DNA from: Prostheceraeus crozeri
Lineage: Eukaryota > Platyhelminthes > Polycladida > Euryleptidae
Direction of reading: 5' to 3'
Length of the DNA stretch: 64,000 bases
Assembly: GCA_907163375.1 (NCBI GenBank)
Contig: CAJQUW010004583.1
Coordinates: 115,582-179,581 of the forward strand
Below, in pieces: positions 34,356 through 46,116 of this stretch (position 1 is the first letter of the stretch; each line of letters opens with the position of its first letter). The position numbers were made by a program, and so were the translations under genes. The notes beneath the pieces are model-generated. The model did not search any database. It saw nothing but the letters and a program-made list of their open reading frames with translations, and was not told the DNA's origin.

Positions 34356-34863
34356 TTTCTGCAAAAGAAAATGTACGAAAATTGCCAAGAGTTTCACAAT
34401 CCATAGGTATTTCTTCAATTTCACCATTGGATTCCAATGGAAATCCTTTAACCTTACCTGTGATCGAAAGCGACTGGCTGTGACACCTAGGAATTTAATT
34501 TTTGTGTTCAGCGTTTCAAGATCTACAAATCTATGCTTCTGAGCCCTTTGTGTGCGAATTTAGGAAGAAAGTGTCAAATGCGCAGCTCCCGTCTTAATAT
34601 ACCTTTTCCCCTAATTATTGACACAAACTGCAAGATAAATGTCACAAATGAATTCTACGGATGAACATTGATATCGCTCATGCTCATGTAATCAAAGATC
34701 ATTATTTTACAAAATGCAGATTTGCATGACGTTCTATGGTATTGTTAATTTCTATGCTCAAAGTAAAGCCATGTTATGAAAACTGCAAAATGGATGTCAC
34801 AAACTGCAAAATTAATTGTCATTTTTACACGGTTAGTTGTAGTCAAACGATATCAAGTGAAAT

Positions 34864-35460
34864 ATGCCACGTCGAGTAAATTCTTCCGACAGAAGTCATT
34901 TGATTAAAGCCTACGAAGACGGTCGTGATATTATATCGTACTTGCCAATGCAATCGGCATCAATCGAAGGACCGCTTATCGAATCATAACCACCTTTAAG
35001 AGACAGCACCGTCGAGAAGCTCTACCTGCTACTCGAGCAGGGAGAAGCAAGATTCTCTCTCAAGAAATGCTGGACTCTCTGATTGCCTTTGTACAAGAGA
35101 AACCGACAGAGACTTTGTTGGAGATGGGGAGATTGTTAAGTCAATTTCCATCACTCCCACCTGATCACCCTGAAGCTCTTGCGATCCGTGCCAACTCAAT
35201 GGAATATCGCTGAAGTCAAAGAAGAGAGAGCAAAATACGTTTCATGGTTTATGAGAGAAGGCATTCAGCGACATGCCATCTTCATCGACGAATGCGGGTT
35301 TAATGTCTGCACTGCGAGGACTCAAGGGCAATCGCCTCAAGGAGCGATATTCCATTGAGTTGGCACGGATCGCAAGAGCTTCAGGGTGATCAGGCAACCA
35401 TCCAGCGCGCGAGAAATTGTTGTTAGACTGAGGTTAGGTGGGAGTGATGGAATTGATTAG
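34864..35460 (+). pseudogene. Tc1-like transposase relic, frameshifted
   Basis: The start MPRRVNSSDRSHLIKAYEDG is a typical helix-turn-helix N-terminus. After a frame change come ANAIGINRRTAYRIITTFKR and a linker with PATRAGRSKILSQEMLDSL. A further change brings WNIAEVKEERAKYVSWFMREG followed by HAIFIDECGFNVCTARTQG, the first catalytic Asp block. The second and third blocks are lost. The coding region folds back on itself: 35161-35211 recurs in inverse sense at 35343-35393. Confidence 0.75.
35161..35393. repeat. 51-bp perfect inverted duplication within the Tc1 relic
   Basis: The segment CTGATCACCCTGAAGCTCTT...GAATATCGCT (35161-35211) is repeated exactly in inverse orientation at 35343-35393. 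A second pair just outside (TTCCATCACTCCCACCT at about 35144-35160 and its inverse at about 35438-35455) extends the fold after about 40 unpaired bases on the right. Confidence 0.85.
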
Positions 35461-36052
35461 AATTCCATATCAATATTAGATATATTAGAATCTCTAGGAT
35501 ATATTAGAATTGATGGCATCATACGAAAGTGTGTTATTGAATAAAATAGTGTGTTATTAGAATTGGATAGAATTCTAATAATGTATATCAATTCCTCTAT
35601 CCAAAGCTTAGTAAGGTTCATGCCTGGGACATCTATGAATGAATAATGTCATTTTATTCACAGACATCCCTATTAATACGTGGACTCCTACATGCCAGTT
35701 TATTTAGAAGTCCATGGCTCACGACATCAGATTTCAAAATAGCCAGTCCCATAGAAATGCCGGCTGGCATAATACTAATATTATTTATGTTACCATCTGG
35801 CATACGAGGATTTAGGCCTATGCAGATTTGAATTAATCAGCTCAGGGAAACGATTTATGCTGTCTAAATCTATCGGTCATCGAACGATCGCCTGTGAGCC
35901 ACCAAGCTGTTTTATCTGTTGGTTAGAGTGCAGTCAATTTATAAGGATTTGCTCAAGAGTTACATACGTGCTCAACCTTGGTTTTGTTGAAATAATTGGT
36001 AAGTGCTTTTTGATATTTCAATGCGATTAGTAAAGAAATACTTGGAAATCAA

Positions 36053-36304
36053 TGCTGAATAAAATGATATTAAATAATGATTAAAATATAAATCTTTCAG
36101 CGCAAAAAATTTTAAAATGCCAATATCGATTTCGTCGGACCGGCCTGACCACTACGTACATAAACATCATGCCTGTTTATTTAATGTTTATGCATTTGTA
36201 TTAAATGATCAAGTCGGACCGGCGAAATCGATTTTGATATTTATGATTTTGAGCGTTGAAAGACTTTTATTCTAATCATTACTTAATACATTTTATTCAG
36301 TAAT
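36053..36304. mobile_element. Foldback MITE-like element, ~250 bp
   Basis: The left half (CTGAATAAAATGATATTAAA...CTTTCAGCGC...ATCGATTTCGTCGGACCGG) is mirrored by the right half (CCGGCGAAATCGAT...GAGCGTTGAAAG...ACATTTTATTCAG). The arms are about 95 bp around a central stretch of about 60 bp. No obvious target duplication is visible. Confidence 0.65.
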
Positions 36305-36944
36305 TAGTTTTGAGTGATGCGTGTGATACTGAAAAAAACGCAAGTAAAGTGATGAAATAATTGTGAAATCGTTATTTCTAGTAAATGTCAAACGACTGCA
36401 GACAGGCAAAACAGTAGAATATTAATTATCAAATATCTGTCATTGGAAAAATTTAATGCAGCACTAGTGCATAATAGTACAACTACCTATTTTACATTTC
36501 ACAAATCTTCCAAGTGATAGGAAGTATGTACGATGAGATCAGAAACGTATTTTTCAATAACTGAAAATTGAGATAATGCACAGTTAAAAATCACACAAAA
36601 TGAGTTATGTCATGAGTAATGGAGCTACATAGTAATCAATACAAGATGCTCATCACGCAACGAAAGAAGGAGTCATGTAGGCGCTCGGTGCGAACAGAAG
36701 GCATGACAAGTTTCGTTGAATGTCGATGCGCACGTGGGTATATAGACTGTGAAGGATAGGCCTATGTGAAGGGTCCTTCATTTTATGAAATACATTGAGT
36801 ACTTGGTTGTATCGCCTAATCCAAACCGGTGTGAACTCACTGCATGGCCCGCAATGCATGCCCATCGTCCATGCCTGCCGGTAATGGATGAAACAATATT
36901 CTACGTTTTCACATAGTTGACCAGTCGTCGGGAGATCATTTTGA

Positions 36945-37872
36945 TTAACAAGAGTGGGTTAGAGAAAACTCCCCAAGTTTAGGTCGATGATTTCTTAAAA
37001 GTTAAGTAAAAAGTTTAACAGGTCAGACGGGCCTTCGGCGTCCAGCGCCTTCGAAACGGTCGATGGTAACAGACGGGATGCAACTGTGTGAAGTATTTAT
37101 GTGAAGATATGAGTTCTGTTAAGAAGTGTGTTGGCGGTTTGCATGATTATCGAATTGTGAAGAGAGATTGTAGTCTGGAAGTTCGTGTTTCCTGTTGATC
37201 TGTGGTTTAAGCTGTGTTATTGCTTTGGCCTCTGCTATTGTTGTGTCTCGAGTGTTGTGCAGTTTGCGAATAAGACCTACCTGAAAATTACCGATGCCGC
37301 CTATCCCTCCATGCTTATCTTGCAAGTGGTTATAAAGAGCACTGCTATTACTTTTATTATCAATCGCCTTCCTATGCTCTTGGTGCCTGGTTTTTAGCAT
37401 GCGGGCAGTTTTTCCTATATAAAATTCTCCGCATTGAACACACGTGTATTGATATACGACGTATCTGTCTCGGCACGAGTACTTATTGTTCTTAAAATCA
37501 CTGCAAATATTACAAGAGCATGATTTTTCTTTCTTATTATTATTAAGGTAGTTGGCCGATTGATAACCATACTCATTAATCAAACGTACCGGTAAATCAT
37601 ATTTTTTAATAAGTTTGTTTATTTTGCGATTACACCGGTCATTAACGTACGGCACTTTAAATTGAAAATTATTTTCTTTACTTATGCTATTTCTTTTATT
37701 TGATTTTTTTGTTTTAGCACTTATTTCGCGCTCCTTTTCGGTGTATTGATTTTGTTCTAGAATTCGGTCAAACTCTGCTAAGTTCTCCTTCCTAATTTCT
37801 GGATCATTTGATCGTTGAGATATAGTATGTGCACTATTTATATAATTTGATTTAATGTGTCTCGGAAGAAAA
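36945..37872 (-). repeat. Inverted partial Penelope copy (left arm)
   Basis: Reverse complement of 39223-40152 with only a few differences. On the minus strand it encodes the C-terminal linker and GIY-YIG domain (YTCVQCGEFYIGKTARMLK, 37400-37450 region) down to the stop at 37119. The 377-residue frame reported there is therefore a truncated copy plus chance sequence beyond 37872, not a separate gene. Confidence 0.92.
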
Positions 37873-39979
37873 TCCGTCGGGGATTTGTTAAATAAAGGAC
37901 CTAAGTATAGATTACCAAATAACATAGATAAGACGTTTTGGGAAAAAATTTCTTTAAATTTTGAAACCCTAAAATATAATATGCGCTGGAACAGCAAGTT
38001 TGAAACTGACTCGAACAGCCGACCTAAAGTACTGAATGTACCGTTTGATAAGAATACCTGTCGCCTGCCACCTAAAATGGATGAGGCTATAGAAAACAAA
38101 TTAATTCGTTTCGGTGACGACTTGAAAGAAATTTTAGATTGCGAGACATCAAAACTTCGTAAAAGTAAAGAATTTATAGAAATAAATAAAGCTTGTAAAA
38201 TGACCAAGGAATTTTTAAGCAAAAATAATTTACAATGTATGCGGTCTGACAAAACTAACAGATTCGTAGTTTGTAATTCGGAGGATTTAACTAAAAAGAA
38301 TGAGATTATTCTTCAAGATAACACAACTTATCAAGTAATGAATAAAAGCAAAGCTCAAGCAATAGAAAACCAAGCAAACAAATTAATTAAGAGTATTATT
38401 AAAAATAGTTCCTTGCACGATCAAAGTGATAAATTAATAAGCACTGGGACAAACCCAGCAAAATTCTTCTCTTTCATAAAAGACCACAAAAGATAAGACT
38501 GATGAAGGATTTCCGGTTCGACCGATTGCCTCAGTAAGGAATACGCCCATAGAAAAAATTGACTGGGTAGTTTCTCGAATACTGTCACAGACATTACCTT
38601 TAGTTCCTGCCAATTTAGTAAAAACTGAAGAGTTAATTAATATGTTAAACAATTTGCATACTTGTAATTTAGATAACAAAGTTTTTATTTCATTGGACGT
38701 ACAAAGTTTGTATCCTAGTATTCCGTTAGAAACCGGTATTGAGTATAATATGAAACATCTAAGAAAGCACTGGGATAGGATTGACAGTTTTGGCATAAGT
38801 GTAGAAAACATTGAAAAATTAATGACGTTTTTTTGCTATAACTATGAGATTGAGTACAACGGCAAGACTTATAAACAAATTAAAGGTGTACCGATGGGCT
38901 GCCACTTTGCGCCACCGTTCGCAATTATATTTCTCCATACTATCGAATCGAAGGCGTTGGGGATGTTGGGTTTTGACCCCACAATATATAAGCGGTATAT
39001 TGACGACATAATACTTGGTCCTTTAGATTACGACGAAAATAAATTTAACCAAATATTGAACGTCTTTAATTCAATAAATCCCAATATCAAGTTTACTCTT
39101 GAAGCACCTAAACCTAGTGAATGGCTGAATTTTTTAGATATCAAGATAAAGATAGATAATGAAATTAAATACTCTTGGTATCATAAAGAATGCCACTCCA
39201 ACATAGCTTTGAGAAAAGATTCTTTTCTTCCGAGACACATTAAATCAAATTATATAAAGAGTAGTGCACATACTATATCTCAACGATCAAATGATCCAGA
39301 AATTAGGAAGGAGAACTTAGCAGAGTTTGACCGAATTCTAGAACAAAATCAATACACCGAAAAGGAGCGCGAAATAAGTGCTAAAACAAAAAAATCAAAT
39401 AAAAGAAATAGCATAAGTAAAGAAAATAATTTTCAATTTAAAGTGCCGTACGTTAATGACCGGTGTAATCGCAAAATAAACAAACTTATTAAAAAATATG
39501 ATTTACCGGTACGTTTGATTAATGAGTATGGTTATCAATCGGCCAACTACCTTAATAATAATAAGAAAGAAAAATCATGCTCTTGTAATATTTGCAGTGA
39601 TTTTAAGAACAATAAGTACTCGTGCCGAGACAGATACGTCGTATATCAATACACGTGTGTTCAATGCGGAGAATTTTATATAGGAAAAACTGCCCGCATG
39701 CTAAAAACCAGGCACCAAGAGCATAGGAAGGCGATTGATAATAAAAGTAATAGCAGTGCTCTTTATAACCACTTGCAAGATAAGCATGGAGGGATAGGCG
39801 GCATCGATAATTTTCAGGTCGGTCTTATTCGCAAACTGCACAACACTCGAGACACAACAATAGCAGAGGCCAAAGCAATAACACAGCTTAAACCACAGAT
39901 CAACAGGAAACACGAACTTCCAGACTACAATCTCTCTTCACAATTCGATAATCATGCAAACCGCCAACACACTTCTTAA
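37855..39979 (+). pseudogene. Penelope-like RT / GIY-YIG endonuclease with one frameshift
   Basis: The first part, 37855-38496, contains the N-terminal region and ends FFSFIKDHKR, the RT motif 1 area. A one-base shift near 38485 moves into the frame that reads KTDEGFPVRPIASVRNT and continues through the 445-codon stretch 38642-39979. That stretch has ISLDVQSLYPSIP, GVPMGCHFAPP and the catalytic box RYIDDIIL. It is followed by a cysteine-bearing linker (CSCNICSDF) and the GIY-YIG nuclease (YTCVQCGEFYIGKTARMLK). The domain order is that of Penelope-like enzymes. Apart from this shift the coding sequence looks well preserved, in line with a young copy. Confidence 0.92.
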
Positions 39980-40152
39980 CAGAACTCATATCTTCACATA
40001 AATACTTCACACAGTTGCATCCCGTCTGTTACCATCGACCGTTTCGAAGGCGCTGGACGCCGAAGGCCCGTCTGACCTGTTAAACTTTTTACTTAACTTT
40101 TAAGAAATCATCGACCTAAACTTGGGGAGTTTTCTCTAACCCACTCTTGTTA
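39223..40152 (+). repeat. Penelope 3' region, right arm of the inverted pair
   Basis: Contains the last third of the coding sequence and about 170 bp of 3' untranslated region with the GC-rich palindrome-like stretch around GGCGCTGGACGCCGAAGGCC. It pairs with 36945-37872. Confidence 0.92.
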
Positions 40153-40563
40153 ATTCTACGTTTTGTTTGGCCTTTTTACCCAGTTGTGATCTGATGCTTT
40201 GTTGCACTGAACCTAACCCATGCGATTTTCATTATGACTTTATTTACGTTTAATAGGCTTAAATTATAACATTTTCCTGTATTTGAAATGTACTAAAATG
40301 TGTCTGCACCATGTTATTCTATAACAATGCATGAATCTTGCAGACATTTGAAAGCATCACAGGGTAGAAGCAACACGTCAGCGATATGACTAGGTACATG
40401 TGGATAAAATCGATTTAAGAATTGCATATATCAAAATCATTCGAACGCAATTGAATGTTGGATGGAATAACTTACTGAACATACATATAGTTTCTTTTGA
40501 CTCCCTATCCATTCGACCAACACTTGGAAGCAGTTGAAAAGGGTAAAGCCCAAATTTCCGCTA

Positions 40564-41415
40564 CACTGTTAAGCAAAATGGTCCGTATTGAAAGTACGGA
40601 CCATCCATAGGTTCCGCAACCATAGGTCCGGAGATTGACTATATGAGGATCATGTGATCCGTATTTAGCAAGGGTCCGTATTACCATCAGGTTCACTTTG
40701 GAGGTCCACAGGGGTCCATATAGTGGCTTATAGGATAAATTGATTAAAAGATTTATGGGCCGGTTGAATGATCCTACTATTTTCTGCTGTACTTACCTTC
40801 ATATGCCTACCCATTCTGCATTAACCCTATTCTTCATTTTCCACTACTTTACTAAGAGGACAATTTGTCTTACAATTCCTCGGTTGATTTGTCAATTGAT
40901 ATAAAATGCTTTGAAAAATGTTTGCAACCAAAATCTCCAAAGAAGATTATGACGTTTAGTTTTTCTACAGATTTGTCCAATTTTTATTATCGTTTGATAA
41001 TTATGTATTTTATCCATAATAAAATGAGCCTTAGGTGAATTTATCTGTCATTAAAGTTGTCAAGGAGGTATGTTGGCACATGTGAAATATGCTCACAACA
41101 CTACTTATAAGTTCATCGGACCCGTTTTCTCTTTTCTACATCAAATACGTACCAATTCACAATACGGAATGCATTTGTTGCTTCCGACCTTTACTTGTGC
41201 CATTTAAATACTGACCTTATCCAGATTTTATACAGAAGTACATATTTCAAGCAATTTTTCCTTGCATTACTCTACATTATTAGTTATTTTCTTGTCATAT
41301 CTGGACAAATCTTTTACAAACAATATGCAATCGCAGAAGATGTGTCAGATAAATTTCGGACCCTTGTTATACGGAGCCTTTTATACCCTGATATGGACCA
41401 TTTTGCCTAACAGAG
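40564..41415. mobile_element. MITE-like element with GGTCC-rich inverted ends
   Basis: The left end CACTGTTAAGCAAAATGGTCC and the right end (inverse of GGACCATTTTGCCTAACAGAG) match over about 21 bp with two mismatches. Just inside, GTACGGACC, GGTCCGGAG, GGGTCCGTA and CGGACCC words recur at both sides. No target duplication can be seen, and no transposase is inside. A 63-residue minus frame overlaps the left end and is incidental. Confidence 0.6.
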
Positions 41416-41583
41416 TTCAATGTGAGGGCTAAAAGTGAAGCGCCACTTTTAGTTCTTATTTGTTGCCTGTGTGCAAGGCATAAGATGACGAGAACAATGC
41501 ATGCATAGGCAGACGAGAGCAATGATGTGTAATCGAAAGACATCGAATTCATTCATTTCATATGTTTTCTGTCTCTCAGTAAC

Positions 41584-42636
41584 ATGCGAACTGCTGTATT
41601 GAAAGCTTACGAGAATGGCCATCTTAGGGGTCAAGCTGATGCCAATTGCCACTGTGTCGCAACAACTAATGGTCCCCAAAAGCACTATTTACTTTTGGTT
41701 GCGAAGAGGCTGTCAGCGGCCAGATGGAAGGTCTTGTGGCCGACTAAGACTGACTTCCAGCAGGTCAACTCGCTACATCAACAATGTGGTCGATAGCGGT
41801 CGCTCCATTTCTTTATCTGAGCTTTCAGCATGTTCAAATCTTTCCAGGACAACTGTTTGAAGACGACTTAAGGAGTTGAACTACTGCAGTCGTAAGAGAC
41901 CATCGAAGCTGAATATGTCCGTGCGACACAAGAAACTGAGACTACAGTGGTCAATGAAACGTTGACACTGGCGGAATCACTGGTCACGTGTTGTTTGGTC
42001 GGATGAGGCAGATGTCCGATTAAAAGTCAAAGATGGACGTCTACGCCTGATGGACATCTTCGTCATTCCTGATCGACTTTTTACATTGAAGAGTCAGGAC
42101 GATTGCAGGAATTGCTCATCTGGGGAACCATTTGTAGTAATGGTTGCAGTTCACAGTATATTCATATTATATATATATTATATATATATATATATTATTC
42201 AGTCGTATAAAAGACAGACAGGACTACGAACCTTAGCCTGGCCGGCAAGGTCTCCTGACTTGAATCCAATCGAGCATGTCTGGTCTATCTTGAAACGACG
42301 AGTTCGTCGACGAATTTGTCCTGGCAGTGAAATGAATCGGTTGGAATCTTTATTGAGGCAGGAGTGGAATCAGATTGAACAACAGATGATCAGAAATTTG
42401 ATCGGCGGTATGCCTAATCGCATCCGAAAGGTAATAGAACTTAGAGAAGACGAATCTGGTTACTACGGAACGCATCCATCAGTCCTTTAAAGGACTAGGC
42501 CCTTACTGGGCCAATACATAACAAAGAAAATTATTCAATATGATACAGGAAAGAAATTCATTCAGTTCTGGTTGAAAACTGTTTACTTAAAATGTTGCTG
42601 CTTCAACTAACTTCTAACTATTTATGAAGCGGACTG
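41584..42636 (+). pseudogene. Tc1-like transposase whose catalytic centre is replaced by a TA microsatellite
   Basis: The plus frame 41615 onward reads VPKSTIYFWLRRG and LTSSRSTRYINNVVDSGRSIS, then after two in-frame stops SRVVWSDEADV, the first catalytic Asp. The middle block that normally carries QDN is missing; 42161-42197 is a (TA)n run. Sequence resumes with WPARSPDLNPIEHVWSILKR, the third acidic block, and runs to the stop at 42490. The right terminus is CGGACTG next to TA (42637-42638), inverse of CAGTCCGCTTCATAAATAG. No matching left terminus is present. Confidence 0.85.
42161..42197. repeat. (TA)n microsatellite
   Basis: TATATATATTATATATATATATATTATTC inside the Tc1 relic, at the place where the second catalytic block would be. 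Confidence 0.9.
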
Positions 42637-42639
42637 TAT

Positions 42640-44285
42640 ACAAAGCTTTTTGCGATGGTTACAAATCAATGATATCAAACGAGCGAAAATTTGTGTTATT
42701 TAAATTTTTGATGTTGAACATCTTAGTGCCAAAGTTGCAATTAGCTACATTCCCCTATTATGTCACAGCTCTTGCACCGTGGTTTTCGGCAGCGAGTAAC
42801 GTCATTGAACGAATGGCGATTATCTCTTGTTAAAAGAGATGCAAGTGTTCTCGGTTGCTTATGTGCTTTCATAAATGGACAATTTTCAAACGGGTCTATC
42901 AAATCTTAGGTACTCGAAATAGGACTGATCACCTCATTTTGTAGATCCGAATTGTTTTTGTTACATTCATGTACAAAAGGAAAGACATTTTTTTGTTTTC
43001 TTTCAATAGTTATTGCATGCACTGAAGCTGCTAGCTGTATGTGTCATTTCTGTTTCGACACGCCGCTAAAGCTGCAGAGGTCGATCGGCAAGGAATTTTG
43101 ATTTTGATTCTCTCGTGATTTTAGATTTTTGATATTTCCATTGTACCCATTAATTTGATGTTTGCTCGTTAACAAAATTCTAGTCTTATAAAGTTTAGGG
43201 ATCAATTAATCGGGCCACATATGATGAAATCACTGGTATAACCAGTTGCCTTAAAATCTGTAGGTGGTCTGTATTTTTCATTAAAGTTTGCATATTTTAG
43301 TCGACATTCTCCGTTGACAACGAGCCGGTAGAATCCCGCCTTGTAAGAAAAATGCTACACAATTTAATGAATAAAGTTTTGCTAATTGGTTGATAAAAAT
43401 GTTTGGGCGAATGTATTTTATTGACGCACTGTAGCAGCTAATAGACGCGGCTTTCTTTAGTTTTCGTCAATCGCGCTAAAACGAATTGTAGTCCCTGCCT
43501 TAGAGCTCCAAAGAAGGTTAAGCCTCAGGGGTTAGAAGGATATCGCTCCGCATGCATTCGAGTAATTGCAAGATGCACGACTCTATTGTTAAAAGTGGGT
43601 TGCCTCATTTGCATAAGATAAAAGGTACGTCAGAGGGTGGCATCTCACCGAATTACGCAAAGGACATCAACAACTTTCATTTATCAACTTCTCCTTTTGA
43701 ATAACAGTCATTGACATGAATCCATAGCTACTTTGAGCAGCTTTATCTTGGCATGATCTTGAACACATTAGAAATCATTTGAGGAGAACAGATAAAAGTC
43801 AATCTTGAATCATTCTGTAATGGATTATGGTGTCGGTGTACGCCGAGATATTTCAGTTCATGTAAGGTACCGATTTCCTGTCCAGTGGTAAGACTGGGAA
43901 AGTGAGATTTTTGATCAAGTCCATATGTGCATCAGGTCTGCACACTTTTGCAAAACAGCATTTAAACAGTCCACTTTCTAAACCTATGGCTTTTCTAGAA
44001 AACATTTTAGTGGGCTATCTAATGAGATTAATGCTTTTACATTCAAAATATTTGGGTTTTACTAGTATGTTTCATATATGTCTCTTGATTATTAATATAT
44101 GTAGTAGTAGTATGCGTTTATTCATATGAAATGGAAATCATGCATTGCAGATACACAGATGAAAAATACAGAGCTTGTACAGTATACAAAAGACATGCAC
44201 AGTAGCTGCAGGAAATACATTAGTTAGCATATTTCTGCTAGATTATGCAAAATAGAACATCTGGGAATAAAGGACAAGTGGCGTT
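42640..44285. other. Non-coding stretch
   Basis: Ordinary AT-rich sequence; open frames of 69 and 75 codons show no protein-like features. The part from about 44100 may include the 3' untranslated end of the LINE that lies on the minus strand to the right. Confidence 0.4.
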
Positions 44286-44677
44286 GTTAGGTTCTTGAAA
44301 AGGGGACAGAGACAGCGAGGGAGTGTCGGGATCTTGAAAGTTTGGGCATGGTTTTATGTAATAAATTTTCAGGGTCTAACATTTTCCTGAAAACTGTTAG
44401 GGCAGATGCTTCACTTCTTAGAGATAGGGGGAAAGCTATCACAAGTGCACTTTGGTCCGCAAATAATTTTGTGAGAACGTCGCCGAACCTTTTCCAATTT
44501 TTCAACATTAAGCTAGTTCAGTCCAACGAGGAGGGCAGCATTATATTCCAGCGTTGAAAGGACAGTAGCATTATAAATCTGAATGAGTTGGGACACAGAA
44601 AGGCATTGTTTTAATCGCTTTATGACATAAAGACGCTGGTTGGCACGTTTGCATAAATTGTTTACAAAATTATTCCA

Positions 44678-45788
44678 CGATACACCTCTAATTCGTGTTA
44701 TTGTGCATTGTTTGTAGAACAATTAGTGCACAACATAGTGTGCACTAACTGTACATCAGCACATGCGCTGTGAATGGAAACATTTATCAACAAATCTTTT
44801 CATTCGATAACTTACCCGTAGCGACTGCAAGCATGATTGTTATTCAGACTAATAGAACGAAATACCTGTCTAAGACAGTATGTCAATGCGACTTCCTTCT
44901 TGAATATCAGATTTTCTATCAACAGATTTTCGGTAACAACGATGTGTGATGATCGATTCGAGCTGGTAGCATCACAAAGCATTTCACGAACTGTTAGTGA
45001 AACTGTTCCTGCTGCAAGCAAGGCAAACTTGAATTGGTGTGCGAAAACCTATGAAGATTGGGTAGAATGGCGCAATTTCCTCACCTTGACGAATTCTTAT
45101 CATCCGACAAACAGTTAATATCTGATGCCATGCGTCATTTTGTCTTCGAAATACGTCGCAGAGATGGCAGTCCATATCCTCCAAAGACACTGTACAACAT
45201 ATTCTGTGGAGTCTGTCGTTTTGCGAGGAATCAATCTTCAGAACTTGTCATAATGGCCAAAGAAGATCCAGCATTCACGTACCTACACAAATGTTTGGAT
45301 GCTCGAATGAAAGAGTTAACTCAAGCCGGAATAGGCTTCCTGGTGAAGCAAGCTGACCCTCTGACATGTGATGAAGAAAGCCGATTATGGGATACAGAAG
45401 CCTTCTCAATGGAAAATAGACAACCCCTTCTAAGAACCGTGTACTTCTACTGCAGCAAATCTTTTGGCTTACGATGAAGAGATGAACACCGGAAAATGGA
45501 TTTGAAGCAGTTTACCTTCGAAAGTGACGCTATAGTGGTTCTTACGTTCTTACGTTCTGATAAAGTGTACAAGAGCGGTGTATGGGGGGTTAGTATTTTA
45601 ACAAAACTACTCTAAGTACTTAAGTTAAGATCGAACTCCACTCTAACTACCGCCTTTTAACACATCGTGCAAATAATTTCAGTAATTGCATGTGGACACT
45701 TTTCATCGTGCAATAATTCAGTTATTGCACTTCGACCTGATCCTCGGCTAGCGCCTCGGATCAAAGTCCTCGTGCAATAACTATCAAG
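44678..45788 (+). mobile_element. Insertion carrying a Crypton-type recombinase fragment
   Basis: The segment interrupts the LINE and is bounded by a 7-bp repeat TATTCCA. It contains the recombinase fragment at about 44930-45530. The right edge includes repeated CGTGCAATAA words (about 45703 and 45771) with partial inverse TTATTGCAC. Crypton elements typically lack inverted repeats and long target duplications, so the 7-bp flank may be a chance match or a sign that another mechanism carried the fragment here. Confidence 0.6.
44930..45530 (+). pseudogene. Crypton / ZMYM2-KIAA1958-like tyrosine recombinase fragment
   Basis: The plus strand reads ANLNWCAKTYEDWVEWRNFL, changes frame near 45075, then FVFEIRRRDGSPYPPKTLYN, FCGVCRFARN, LDARMKELTQAGIGF, and LLRTVYFYCSKSFGLR. 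There is a TGA at 45475-45477, with the same frame continuing RDEHRKMDLKQFTFES. This order matches the DUF3504-type domain of animal Crypton-derived proteins (ZMYM, QRICH1, KIAA1958). The Arg of FGLR should be the first catalytic Arg; the HxxR and Tyr parts are missing. One frameshift, one stop and truncation make it inactive. Confidence 0.75.
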
Positions 45789-46116
45789 TATTCCAAGATA
45801 GATTTGAGTCATAAATGACTCCAAGAATTTTTATGCTATTCACAAAATGAATATCACGAGGCACTAAAGAATTCTGACTTTTAGCGATAGACATGCATTG
45901 GGTTTTTTCACAATTTAGTACTAGTCCATGTGAGTTACACCAGTCTTTCAAATGATTGATTTCGTCTCGAATTTGGATTTCGACATCCATTGAAGGAAAG
46001 GCAGTTAGAACAATCACACGGTCGTCAGCATATTTAGAAGTCAAGGCATGTATAATTTTCAGTTTCAATAAAGTAATTTGACTAACCCCTAGGATAAATT
46101 GTTTGTTTATAATCAT

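Larger units (their letters stand above)
36910..40152 (+). mobile_element. Penelope-like element with an inverted partial copy at its 5' side
   Basis: A 12-bp target duplication ATTCTACGTTTT flanks the unit (36898-36909 and 40153-40164). The rightward copy carries RT and endonuclease (37855-39979). A 928-bp inverted copy of its 3' part (36945-37872) precedes it in head-to-head sense, matching 39223-40152 almost perfectly. About 35 extra bases (36910-36944) sit outside the left arm. Partial inverted tails are a known feature of Penelope-like insertions and probably reflect template switching during integration. Confidence 0.92.
44290..46116 (-). pseudogene. LINE reverse transcriptase remnant split by an insertion
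   Basis: On the minus strand, 46116-45796 encodes HALTSKYADDRVIVLTAFP (YADD box), HGLVLNCEKTQCMSI and KILGVIYDSNLSWN. The remainder resumes at 44677 with NNFVNNLCKRANQRLYVIKR and LIQIYNATVLSTLEYNAALL, the RT thumb and following region, and then decays. TATTCCA is found on both sides of the interruption (44671-44677 and 45789-45795), so a 1.1-kb segment inserted here. The family differs from the LINE at 31505-33850 but belongs to the same broad non-LTR type. Confidence 0.85.

Noticed and set aside
37119-38252. A separate 377-codon minus-strand gene
   Set aside because: Its C-terminal part is the inverted partial copy of the Penelope element, and the N-terminal part is antisense to the element's own coding region.
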